NCBI GenBank assembly: GCA_034408895.1 | Contig: JAWXCI010000082.1 | Location: forward strand, 1 to 5,366 | DNA length: 5,366 nt | Direction of reading: 5' to 3' | Source of the DNA: UBA4660 sp034408895 | GTDB lineage: Bacteria > Bacteroidota > Bacteroidia > Flavobacteriales_D > Sanyastnellaceae | Part shown: one piece after another, positions 1-5,366 of the stretch | How the letters are laid out: every line of letters begins with the position of its first letter | Position numbering within the stretch: the stretch's first letter is position 1 | Program-made: the position numbers and the translations under genes | Notes under the pieces: generated by a model | The model's database searches: none | What the model saw: the letters and a program-made list of their open reading frames with translations, nothing else | Told to the model about the DNA's origin: nothing

Positions 1-114
1 ACCTTCTGTTTCCCAGCTACAGGATGGTACACTGTGTGTCACTACGATTGTTGTGTGGATGCTGCGGGCAATACTTATAACGATGAAGTGTGTTACGATG
101 TGTATGTGAATTGT
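1..114 (+). repeat. Partial Cys-rich PKD unit (C-terminal half)
   Basis: Codons 1-38 match the second half of the later PKD units: F-C-F, then a G-x-Y-T-V-C strand, a C-C pair, a D-A-x-G-x-T turn and a closing Y-V-N-C. The closest relative in the window is PKD5 (same V-C-x(3)-C-C-x-D-A-x-G spacing). The WDFGDG half is upstream of the window, which shows that the repeat array continues to the left. Confidence 0.75.
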
Positions 115-2796
115 GGCGGTGGTTGCTGCATGCCGGGGGATTTCACCTGGTCGTGCACAGACAATTGTTGCTTCACTTTCTCACCACTCACTTTTGTGGA
201 TTGCATTCCGACTGCAAATAGTTTCTACTGGAATTTCGGAGATGGTACGACATCAACTGACGAATATCCTGTGCATTGCTTCACCCAAGATGGAGTGTAC
301 CAGGTTTGTTTAACCGTCACTTGTCCTGATGGTACTACTGCAACATATTGTCACTATGTGAGTGTGGATTGTGCGCCTTGTATCAATCCCGCCCAGATAG
401 ATCCTACCACTTTATGCACACAGCAATACGATCCGGTTTGTGGTTGTGATGGAGTTACCTATCCTAATGCATGTGCTGCATTCTATTACGGTGGAGTTAC
501 ATCCTGGACTGCGGGCCCTTGCCCAACGCCTTGTTTCGATCCTTCGTTGGTTGATCCAAATCCAATCTGTGCACAGGTATATGCCCCTGTATGCGGTTGT
601 GATGGAATTGAGTACACCAACAGTTGCTATGCACTGGCAGCAGGAAATTCTTACTGGACAGATGGACCTTGCAATTCACCTTGCATAGATCCTTCACTGA
701 TTGATCCAACAGTTTTCTGTGCGGGTTACGATCCGGTTTGTGGATGCGATGGTGTTACTTACGACAATGCCTGCGCTGCCGAACTGAACTACGGTGTCAC
801 ATCATGGACTCCCGGCCCATGTCCTTCAGGTGGATGTTGTTTGCCGCATTACATAGATGTTGATCCCATTGGCGATTGCTGTTTTACAGTAACTGCAATC
901 TACCTGGTGGATTGTGTACATGACGGCAACACTTATGAATGGATGCTAGATGGAACTTCAGTGGCCGGTGGTGAAACTTATTCGTTCTGTTTCAGCAGTT
1001 GGGGTGTTCACACAATTTGCCTCAATGTGTATTGCCCCGATGGAACCCTTGGAGTGAGTTATTGCGTAACTGTAGATTGTGGTGGCGGAGGTGGATGTTG
1101 CCTGCCCCAGGATTTCATCTACAACTGCGAACCGAATTGTTGCTTCACCTTCTCACCATTGTTCCTTGTGGATTGTGTTCCATCCGGATTGCAATACTTC
1201 TGGGATTTTGGTGACGGAAACATTTCTTACGATGAAAACCCGACACATTGCTACACCACAAATGGTGTGTATCAGGTTTGCATGACGGTGGTTTGTCCTG
1301 ACGGAACTTCAGTTACTTACTGCCAATACATCACTGTGAATTGCGCACCGATGTGTTGTCCCCCAAGTGGAATTGGTTTTGAAGATATAGGGGATTGCTG
1401 TTACAATTTCTTCCCTGAATATTTCCTTACTGATTGCGACCCAAGCGGCAATCAATACATCTGGGATTTTGGGAATGGAACAATTTCTTACGACCCGTTC
1501 CCGACACATTGTTTTGTGAATGATGGCATCTATACAGTATGCCTCACTGTGATTTGTCCTGACGGAACTACATGGTTCCCGATTTGCGAAGACCTTGTCA
1601 CGGATTGTGGAGGATGTGATGTTTCGCTCTTCCCGAACGTGATTCAGGATGGATGCATCTGGACGGTCACATTTGTGAATGGTGGTTCAACACCATTGAA
1701 TGAAATCTGCGTGATGATTGAAGGTGGAGTTGTAATCACTGCCGACCAATACATACAGGTACTCGACTTCAGCAACGACTGCGACAGCGGTTGGGGAATC
1801 TGTTACCAATACTGGTGTTGCAATGATCCTAACTCAATTCCTGTTGGAATTTGCGTGGACTATATTGTGGATTGCTGCTGCGATGTGGATACTGATTTCG
1901 TTTACACTATTACAGATGATTGCTGTGTACAATTCGTTCAACTGGGTTTTGCTGCCGGTGATGTTTTCAATTGTACATCGTGGGATTTCGGTGACGGTAC
2001 AACAAGCAACGAAATGAATCCAGTTCATTGTTATGGAACAGGTGGCACTTACACCGTTTGCCTCACTACTTGTTGCATTGATGCTAACGGAACCATCATC
2101 AGCTACAGCAACGTGTGTCATGATGTAACCATTGACTGCTGCACATTGCCTTTCGAATGGTTCAGTAGCGCGACTGGTTGCACCGCATGTTTCTCACCGA
2201 TTTACGAAGGACCCAATCCAAGCGATTGCCTCTTCTGGGATTTCGGTGACGGACAATCAGGTTATGGCGTGAACCCATGTCACACCTATGCAGCAAGTGG
2301 TACTTACACTGTTTGCATGTATGCATGGTGTTGCAATTCACTTCCGGTGGATGTGTTTGCACTAAGTGCCGATGTGCTTGCACAATATGTGGCACTCGGA
2401 ATTGTGGAAGTGATTTGTCATGAGGTGACCGTGAGTTGTCCGTGCGATTTGCCGTGTGATGTTCATGCTGCATTCAACCAGGTGCTGGACAACAACACGT
2501 TTACGTTCACCAACCTTTCACATGCAGGAGTTGGAACCACTATTGTTTCTTACCACTGGGATTTTGGGGATGGAAACATTTCCAACCTTGAGCATCCTGT
2601 TCACACGTATGGTCAAACCGGAAGTTATGTGGTGTGCCTTACCGTGGTGGGAGTAACTACAGATGGCTTGACATGTACAGACACTTTGTGCTTCGTGGTA
2701 ACGATACCCTGTGTGGGCGACCTCGATGGCAATGGTGTGGTGAACATTCTCGATTTGCTCTTACTGCTCGGAGCATTCGGCACAGCATGCCCATAA
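1..2796 (+). CDS. Large secreted Cys-rich PKD/Kazal repeat protein with C-terminal dockerin-like loop (5' partial)
   Basis: The frame is open from base 1, so the gene begins upstream. The GTG at 34 lies inside a PKD unit and is not a credible start. Numbering codon 1 as residue 1, the order is: partial PKD (1-38), PKD1 (42-124), three Kazal-like modules (127-274), PKD2-4 (279-536), an unclassified Cys-rich module (539-625), PKD5-7 (626-904) and a dockerin-like loop (905-931), then TAA. The PKD units carry W-[DN]-F-G-[DN]-G and P-x-H-C-[FY] signatures. PKD folds are beta-sandwiches of surface proteins and adhesins. By hand count there are about 103 Cys, about 83 Asp and 19 Glu, and no Lys or Arg. 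The many paired Cys imply disulfide bonding outside the cytoplasm. Neither standard type IX secretion C-terminal domain is recognisable. The molecular function is unknown; an adhesive or matrix-like structural role, possibly protease-resistant, is inference. Confidence is high for the gene and architecture, low for the role. Confidence 0.93.
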   Translation, partial: TFCFPATGWYTVCHYDCCVDAAGNTYNDEVCYDVYVNCGGGCCMPGDFTWSCTDNCCFTFSPLTFVDCIPTANSFYWNFGDGTTSTDEYPVHCFTQDGVYQVCLTVTCPDGTTATYCHYVSVDCAPCINPAQIDPTTLCTQQYDPVCGCDGVTYPNACAAFYYGGVTSWTAGPCPTPCFDPSLVDPNPICAQVYAPVCGCDGIEYTNSCYALAAGNSYWTDGPCNSPCIDPSLIDPTVFCAGYDPVCGCDGVTYDNACAAELNYGVTSWTPGPCPSGGCCLPHYIDVDPIGDCCFTVTAIYLVDCVHDGNTYEWMLDGTSVAGGETYSFCFSSWGVHTICLNVYCPDGTLGVSYCVTVDCGGGGGCCLPQDFIYNCEPNCCFTFSPLFLVDCVPSGLQYFWDFGDGNISYDENPTHCYTTNGVYQVCMTVVCPDGTSVTYCQYITVNCAPMCCPPSGIGFEDIGDCCYNFFPEYFLTDCDPSGNQYIWDFGNGTISYDPFPTHCFVNDGIYTVCLTVICPDGTTWFPICEDLVTDCGGCDVSLFPNVIQDGCIWTVTFVNGGSTPLNEICVMIEGGVVITADQYIQVLDFSNDCDSGWGICYQYWCCNDPNSIPVGICVDYIVDCCCDVDTDFVYTITDDCCVQFVQLGFAAGDVFNCTSWDFGDGTTSNEMNPVHCYGTGGTYTVCLTTCCIDANGTIISYSNVCHDVTIDCCTLPFEWFSSATGCTACFSPIYEGPNPSDCLFWDFGDGQSGYGVNPCHTYAASGTYTVCMYAWCCNSLPVDVFALSADVLAQYVALGIVEVICHEVTVSCPCDLPCDVHAAFNQVLDNNTFTFTNLSHAGVGTTIVSYHWDFGDGNISNLEHPVHTYGQTGSYVVCLTVVGVTTDGLTCTDTLCFVVTIPCVGDLDGNGVVNILDLLLLLGAFGTACP
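124..372 (+). repeat. Cys-rich PKD unit 1
   Basis: An 83-residue unit opening with C-C and closing with V-D-C. It contains W-N-F-G-D-G (codons from 229) and P-V-H-C-F. It holds 11 Cys. It aligns without gaps to PKD unit 3 (1096-1344) with about 50 of 83 identical residues by hand count, and all 11 Cys align. The similarity extends to the DNA (near-identical stretch around 171-190 against 1136-1155), so the two are likely copies from a duplication. Confidence 0.85.
379..822 (+). repeat. Three tandem Kazal-like modules
   Basis: The modules are at 379-522, 532-672 and 682-822, each about 47 residues with six Cys. Each has the Kazal core Y-x-P-V-C-G-C-D-G-x-[TE]-Y-x-N-x-C, and each ends in a W-T-x-G-P-C segment. 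Kazal domains are canonical serine-protease inhibitors. Here the Ser of the usual C-G-S-D core is Cys and the usual fifth Cys after the helix is absent, a variant I recall from bacterial Kazal-like proteins. By alignment to classical inhibitors, the P1 residue (second after Cys 2) is Gln in modules 1 and 2. Module 3 is one residue shorter there, leaving Gly or an ambiguous P1. Modules 1 and 3 share an exact 17-base match (427-443 and 727-743) spaced 300 bases apart, which fits duplication. Inhibitory activity is unproven. Confidence 0.88.
835..1080 (+). repeat. Degenerate Cys-rich PKD unit 2
   Basis: An 82-residue unit with the same C-C start, D-C-C, V-D-C and C-P-D-G-T landmarks as its neighbours and 10 Cys. 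The WDFGDG core is replaced by E-W-M-L-D-G and the P-x-H-C element is missing. It may retain the beta-sandwich without the canonical PKD turn. A five-Gly linker (1081-1095) separates it from the next unit. Confidence 0.7.
1096..1608 (+). repeat. Cys-rich PKD units 3 and 4
   Basis: Unit 3 (1096-1344) has W-D-F-G-D-G, P-T-H-C-Y and 11 Cys, and is the near copy of unit 1. Unit 4 (1354-1608) has W-D-F-G-N-G, P-T-H-C-F and 10 Cys. Both carry the V-C-[LM]-T-V-x-C-P-D-G-T strand and turn. A short A-P-M linker joins them. Ordinary PKD domains have few or no Cys; here roughly every eighth residue is Cys. Confidence 0.85.
1615..1875 (+). other. Unclassified Cys-rich module between PKD units
   Basis: About 87 residues with nine Cys, bounded by G-G-C and V-D-C. 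It lacks WDFGDG and P-x-H-C, but shows alternating hydrophobic stretches (W-T-V-T-F-V, V-C-style strands) suggesting another beta-sandwich, and a Y-Q-Y-W-C-C segment near its end. It could be a strongly diverged PKD unit or another Ig-like fold. I do not recognise it. Confidence 0.55.
1876..2712 (+). repeat. Cys-rich PKD units 5, 6 and 7
   Basis: Unit 5 (1876-2139) has S-W-D-F-G-D-G, P-V-H-C-Y and 11 Cys. Unit 6 (2140-2439) has F-W-D-F-G-D-G and P-C-H-T-Y, and carries an extra segment of about 25 mostly aliphatic residues (roughly 2338-2412) between its C-C pair and last strand. Unit 7 (2455-2712) is the most ordinary: H-W-D-F-G-D-G, P-V-H-T-Y and only five Cys. Cys density therefore falls toward the C-terminus. 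Confidence 0.83.
2713..2793 (+). other. C-terminal dockerin-like calcium-binding loop
   Basis: The last 27 residues begin V-G-D-L-D-G-N-G-V-V-N and run into I-L-D-L-L-L-L-L-G-A-F-G before ending A-C-P. Asp907, Asp909, Asn911, Asn915 and Asp918 occupy positions 1, 3, 5, 9 and 12 of an EF-hand/dockerin type I loop, and the Leu-rich helix follows. A cohesin-binding dockerin normally has two such repeats; only one is present. In this position it may act as a C-terminal cap or anchor, which is inference. Confidence 0.75.
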
Positions 2797-2865
2797 GAAG
2801 TTGAGTGGAGAAAGAACCAACTGGTCTTGTAACCTATTCGTTTTAGCAAACAATCCCGGTTGGGG

Positions 2866-2909
2866 AAAAAGAGAAGCCTCGCGAAAGCGGGGCTTCTTTT
2901 TGCTTTTTT
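2866..2909 (+). terminator. Rho-independent terminator after the PKD/Kazal gene
   Basis: Arms 2872-2882 and 2887-2897 form an 11-bp stem with one G.U pair around a GAAA tetraloop. A T-rich run follows (2897-2901, then six Ts at 2904-2909). Five As at 2866-2870 precede the stem, so the reverse strand also has a short U tract and the hairpin might work in both directions. It lies 69 bases after the stop codon and separates the upstream gene from accC. Confidence 0.88.
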
Positions 2910-3018
2910 GTTTCGCACACAAATCACATAATCACACAGAACGAATGCGTTCAGGAAAACTCTTTTGGCGATAACCCATTTCTTTGCGCCCCGCCATAGT
3001 GTGGTGAGAAAAAAATCC

Positions 3019-4506
3019 ATGAAAAAAATCCTGATAGCCAATCGCGGTGAAATTGCACTCCGCATCATGCGCTCTGCTAAAGAGATGGGCATAGCCACCG
3101 TAGCTGTTTTTTCTGAAGCTGACCGCAATGCACCTTTTGTTCGTTATGCTGACGAAGCAGTTTGCATTGGCCCTCCACCTTCCAGCCAATCTTATTTGAA
3201 AGGTGAAAAAATTGTTGATGTGTGCCGCCACTTAAAAGTGGACGGCATTCATCCCGGTTATGGATTTCTTTCTGAGAACGCTGGGTTTGCAAGAATGGTG
3301 AAGGAGGCGGGGATCACTTTTATGGGCCCCTCGCCCGAAGCCATGGAAACCATGGGTGATAAACTCGCTGCAAAAGCGGCAGCGCGGAAATACAATATCC
3401 CCATGGTGCCGGGAACCGAGGGCGCAGTGAATGATGTGACCGAGGCCAAACGCACCGCACTTGAAGTGGGTCTTCCGGTTTTGATAAAAGCAAGTGCCGG
3501 TGGTGGCGGAAAAGGAATGCGCATTGTGGAGCGCATTGAAGAATTGGAAGAACAAATGCAACGCGCCATCAGCGAAGCGGAATCTTCTTTTGGTGATGGT
3601 TCAGTTTTTATTGAGCGCTATGTGAACTCGCCACGGCACATCGAAATACAAGTGCTTGCAGACAACCACGGCAATGTGGTGCATCTCTTCGAACGGGAAT
3701 GTTCCATCCAGCGAAGACACCAGAAAGTGGTGGAAGAAGCACCCTCTTCCATCCTCACACCTGAGATGAGAAAAGCAATGGGCGCCAGTGCATGTGATGT
3801 TGCCCGCAGTTGCAATTATTCAAGTGCAGGCACAGTAGAATTTCTTGTGGATGAAAATCTGAACTACTACTTCCTCGAAATGAACACGCGCCTCCAGGTG
3901 GAGCATCCGGTAAGTGAAATGATTACAGGAATTGATTTGGTGAAAGAACAAATACGGATAGCCCGTGACGAAAAACTTTCCTTCACGCAAGATGATTTGA
4001 AAATCAATGGTCATGCTCTTGAGGTTCGCGTTTATGCCGAAGACCCGCTCAACAATTTTCTCCCTGACATTGGTAAATTGGTTACCTACCGCAAACCCTC
4101 CGGACCAGGCGTGAGAGTTGACGATGGCTTCGAAGAAGGAATGGACATTCCCATTTACTACGACCCGATGATTGCCAAACTAATCACTCATGCAGCCACA
4201 CGGGAAGAAGCCATTGAAAAAATGGTTCGCGCCATTGACGACTATGAAATAAGCGGAGTGCAGACCACGCTGCCTTTTTGTAGTTGGGCTATCCGGCACG
4301 ATGCGTTCAGGAGCGGAAATTTCAATACACATTTCGTGAAGAATTATTTCACACCCGATGTGCTGGCCGCCAAAGAAAATGAAGAAGAAGAAATGATGGC
4401 TGCACTTTCAGCAGCACTTGCATTTGCAAAAAATTCTGAAAATCGGGATCAGCCTTTGAGGGGGCACAATAAAACATCGCGATGGAAAGTTGGTCGTGAA
4501 CAATAA
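3019..4506 (+). CDS. accC: Biotin carboxylase subunit of acetyl-/propionyl-CoA carboxylase
   Basis: Carboxylates biotin on a carrier protein using ATP and bicarbonate, the first half-reaction of acetyl- or propionyl-CoA carboxylase, in the cytoplasm. The 495-residue protein shows the N-terminal domain (start K-K-I-L-I-A-N-R-G-E; HPGYGFLSEN at 78-87), an ATP-grasp domain (MGDK at 112-115, GGGGKG at 161-166, RECSIQRRHQKVVEEAP at 226-242) and a C-terminal domain from about 330. Probable active-site residues by comparison with E. coli AccC are K115, K157, K236, E274, E287, R291, E295 and R337; all are present. There is no biotinyl AMKM motif, so the biotin carrier is a separate protein, not encoded here. 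The protein is longer than E. coli AccC (449 aa) by an acidic, then basic tail (about 450-495), as I recall for Bacteroidota homologues. ATG 3019 fits the family start; an in-frame TTG at 2965 would add 18 unrelated residues. Acetyl- versus propionyl-CoA specificity cannot be read from this subunit. No convincing promoter was seen in 2910-3018. Confidence 0.95.
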   Translation: MKKILIANRGEIALRIMRSAKEMGIATVAVFSEADRNAPFVRYADEAVCIGPPPSSQSYLKGEKIVDVCRHLKVDGIHPGYGFLSENAGFARMVKEAGITFMGPSPEAMETMGDKLAAKAAARKYNIPMVPGTEGAVNDVTEAKRTALEVGLPVLIKASAGGGGKGMRIVERIEELEEQMQRAISEAESSFGDGSVFIERYVNSPRHIEIQVLADNHGNVVHLFERECSIQRRHQKVVEEAPSSILTPEMRKAMGASACDVARSCNYSSAGTVEFLVDENLNYYFLEMNTRLQVEHPVSEMITGIDLVKEQIRIARDEKLSFTQDDLKINGHALEVRVYAEDPLNNFLPDIGKLVTYRKPSGPGVRVDDGFEEGMDIPIYYDPMIAKLITHAATREEAIEKMVRAIDDYEISGVQTTLPFCSWAIRHDAFRSGNFNTHFVKNYFTPDVLAAKENEEEEMMAALSAALAFAKNSENRDQPLRGHNKTSRWKVGREQ

Positions 4507-4577
4507 GGCTTACATTCGTCTCTCATTTGAAAAACAATTTCCTGCACATCTCGTTTACATGTAGTAATCTGGCATAT

Positions 4578-4640
4578 TTGAAATCCCGCTCCATCATATC
4601 AGCAGTTGTTTTCAGTTTTTGCTTTTCTGTATTGAATGCA
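4578..4640 (+). other. Signal peptide of the DUF4294 protein
   Basis: Residues 1-21 from the TTG start: a short basic n-region (K2, R4), a hydrophobic core with I, V and F, and a V-L-N-A end followed by Q. The N-A-Q junction is a frequent signal peptidase I site in Bacteroidota. Confidence 0.75.
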
Positions 4641-5237
4641 CAGGAGTATCGCGTTCTGGACAGCCTCTATACCGAAAAATTTAACATGGTGATTTACGCC
4701 TCCGAAGTGGATACACTTGTTTACACCACCTGGGCCGCAGTGGTGGTAGAGGATACAGCACCTAACCGCAAGAAGAAAGAAAAATACGACCGCCTTCAGG
4801 CCAAAGTGGTGAAAGTTTATCCTTATGCAAAAGCGGCAGGTGACATTATGAACCAATGCGATGCGCAGATGGCTCTGATTACCGATAAAAAAAGTCAGAA
4901 CGAATTGATTGACCGCGCGGAGGAAGAATTGAAACTGCAATTCGAAAATGAGTTGAGGAAGCTCACCATTTCCGAAGGCATTATTCTCATCAAACTGATT
5001 AACCGCCAAACAGGCGAAACCTCATTCGAACTGGTTCAAGACCTGAAAGGAAAATTCTCTGCCTTCATGTGGCAATCCGTTGCAAGGCTTTTTGGCCATA
5101 ACCTCAAAGATGATTACGATGCTGCTGGCGATGACCTGTGGATTGAAAACATTGTGGGGCGAATTGAAACAGGCGATATTCCCGTTACACTTTTCCAGGT
5201 GGATCCTTTTCTGGGATCGCATTACAGCAGGAAATAG
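4578..5237 (+). CDS. DUF4294 family exported protein
   Basis: I recognise this as a Bacteroidota DUF4294-type protein of unknown function. Landmarks in the 219-residue form are VVKVYPYAK (77-85), LTISEGIILIKLINRQTG (129-146) and GKFSAFMWQSVARLFGHNL (158-176), the most conserved parts of the family as I recall it. The N-terminus is a good signal peptide: K-S-R, a hydrophobic core (6-19), then cleavage likely after N-A before Q22. There is no lipobox. The mature protein should be periplasmic or surface-associated; its middle (64-125) is rich in charged helix. No in-frame ATG precedes the signal peptide, so TTG 4578 is chosen because it places the signal peptide exactly at the N-terminus. TTG 4527 is the alternative and adds 17 residues (236 aa). 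The gene begins 71 bases after accC with no terminator between them, so co-transcription is likely. Confidence 0.85.
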   Translation: MKSRSIISAVVFSFCFSVLNAQEYRVLDSLYTEKFNMVIYASEVDTLVYTTWAAVVVEDTAPNRKKKEKYDRLQAKVVKVYPYAKAAGDIMNQCDAQMALITDKKSQNELIDRAEEELKLQFENELRKLTISEGIILIKLINRQTGETSFELVQDLKGKFSAFMWQSVARLFGHNLKDDYDAAGDDLWIENIVGRIETGDIPVTLFQVDPFLGSHYSRK

Positions 5238-5302
5238 TTAGTAGGCTGCTAGCAACGCCCGCTTGGCACCCCGAGCCTTTTAAATAAACTCAAGACAAGC
5301 TC

Positions 5303-5346
5303 AAGTCGAGGGGCCAGCTGGCTTCATTCAAACTATCCTTCGACTT
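5303..5346. repeat. Intergenic inverted repeat
   Basis: AAGTCGAGG at 5303-5311 is the reverse complement, with one bulged base, of CCTTCGACTT at 5337-5346. Between them lies a perfect 10-base palindrome, GCCAGCTGGC (5313-5322). No reading frame was recognised in 5238-5366. The right arm continues into a GCTCAGGATGACAG segment (5348-5361). Confidence 0.5.
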
Positions 5347-5361
5347 CGCTCAGGATGACAG
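5335..5361. repeat. Copy of a widespread CTTCGAC..GCTCAGGATGACA intergenic motif
   Basis: ATCCT at 5335-5339 pairs with AGGAT at 5352-5356 around a CTTCGACTTCGCTC core, giving an imperfect hairpin. From memory, close variants recur between genes in many environmental bacterial genomes. A second, diverged copy of the core (GACAAGCTCAAG) is at 5294-5305. Only one good copy is in this window, so repetition within this genome is not shown. Confidence 0.45.
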
Positions 5362-5366
5362 GTAAC

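Noticed and set aside
34..36. GTG at 34 as the start of the large protein
   Set aside because: The frame is open to base 1 and the residues before it (F-C-F, G-W-Y-T) align with the same positions of the other PKD units, so the gene continues upstream.
379..822. CRISPR or nucleotide tandem repeat suggested by periodic similar sequence
   Set aside because: The periodicity is in-frame, codon-level and diverged at third positions, which fits duplicated protein modules and not a non-coding repeat array.
2965..3018. N-terminal extension of biotin carboxylase from a TTG codon
   Set aside because: The 18 extra residues match nothing expected in the family, and ATG 3019 begins exactly at the conserved K-K-I-L-I-A-N-R-G-E start.
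2904..3018. Bacteroidota-type promoter (TTTG near -33, TAnnTTTG near -7) for accC
   Set aside because: TTTG words occur in the T-rich region, and TTTCTTTG at 2980-2987 is one base off the -7 consensus, but no pair with correct spacing was found.
2625..3128. Minus-strand open frame of 167 codons over the end of the PKD gene and the start of accC
   Set aside because: It crosses two well-supported + strand genes and the terminator hairpin, and shows no recognisable domain. It is a shadow frame, like the other minus-strand frames in the window.
5238..5290. Rho-independent terminator after the DUF4294 gene
   Set aside because: The only candidate stem before a T run, GGC/GCC around ACCCCGA near 5266-5278, has about three base pairs, too weak to call.

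Overview
The window looks like a chromosomal fragment from a member of the Bacteroidota, probably an uncultured aquatic or environmental one. Four things point there: a giant secreted PKD-repeat protein, a DUF4294-type exported protein (a family I know only from Bacteroidota), a signal peptide ending in the NAQ pattern common in that phylum, and start sites without a clear Shine-Dalgarno sequence. All three genes lie on the + strand.

Bases 1-2796 are the 3' part (931 codons) of a very large extracellular protein gene whose start lies outside the window. The visible part holds eight PKD-like units (the first partial), three Kazal-like modules in tandem, one unclassified module and a single dockerin-like calcium loop at the extreme C-terminus. 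Its composition is extreme: by hand count about 103 Cys (about 11%), about 100 Asp+Glu, and no Lys or Arg at all. A strong hairpin terminator at 2866-2909 closes this transcription unit.

Bases 3019-4506 encode a complete biotin carboxylase (AccC-type, about 495 aa) of acetyl-/propionyl-CoA carboxylase, with all recognisable catalytic residues. A short gap follows, then a DUF4294 protein with a signal peptide (4578-5237, TTG start) that is probably co-transcribed with accC. The window ends in a non-coding tail (5238-5366) with an inverted repeat built on an AAGTCGA(A)GG motif, resembling dispersed intergenic repeats of environmental bacteria.

The carboxylase and the DUF4294 protein look like ordinary housekeeping or core genes. 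The unusual object is the Lys/Arg-free, cysteine-armoured PKD/Kazal protein, which is insulated from the carboxylase by the terminator and has no obvious functional tie to it.
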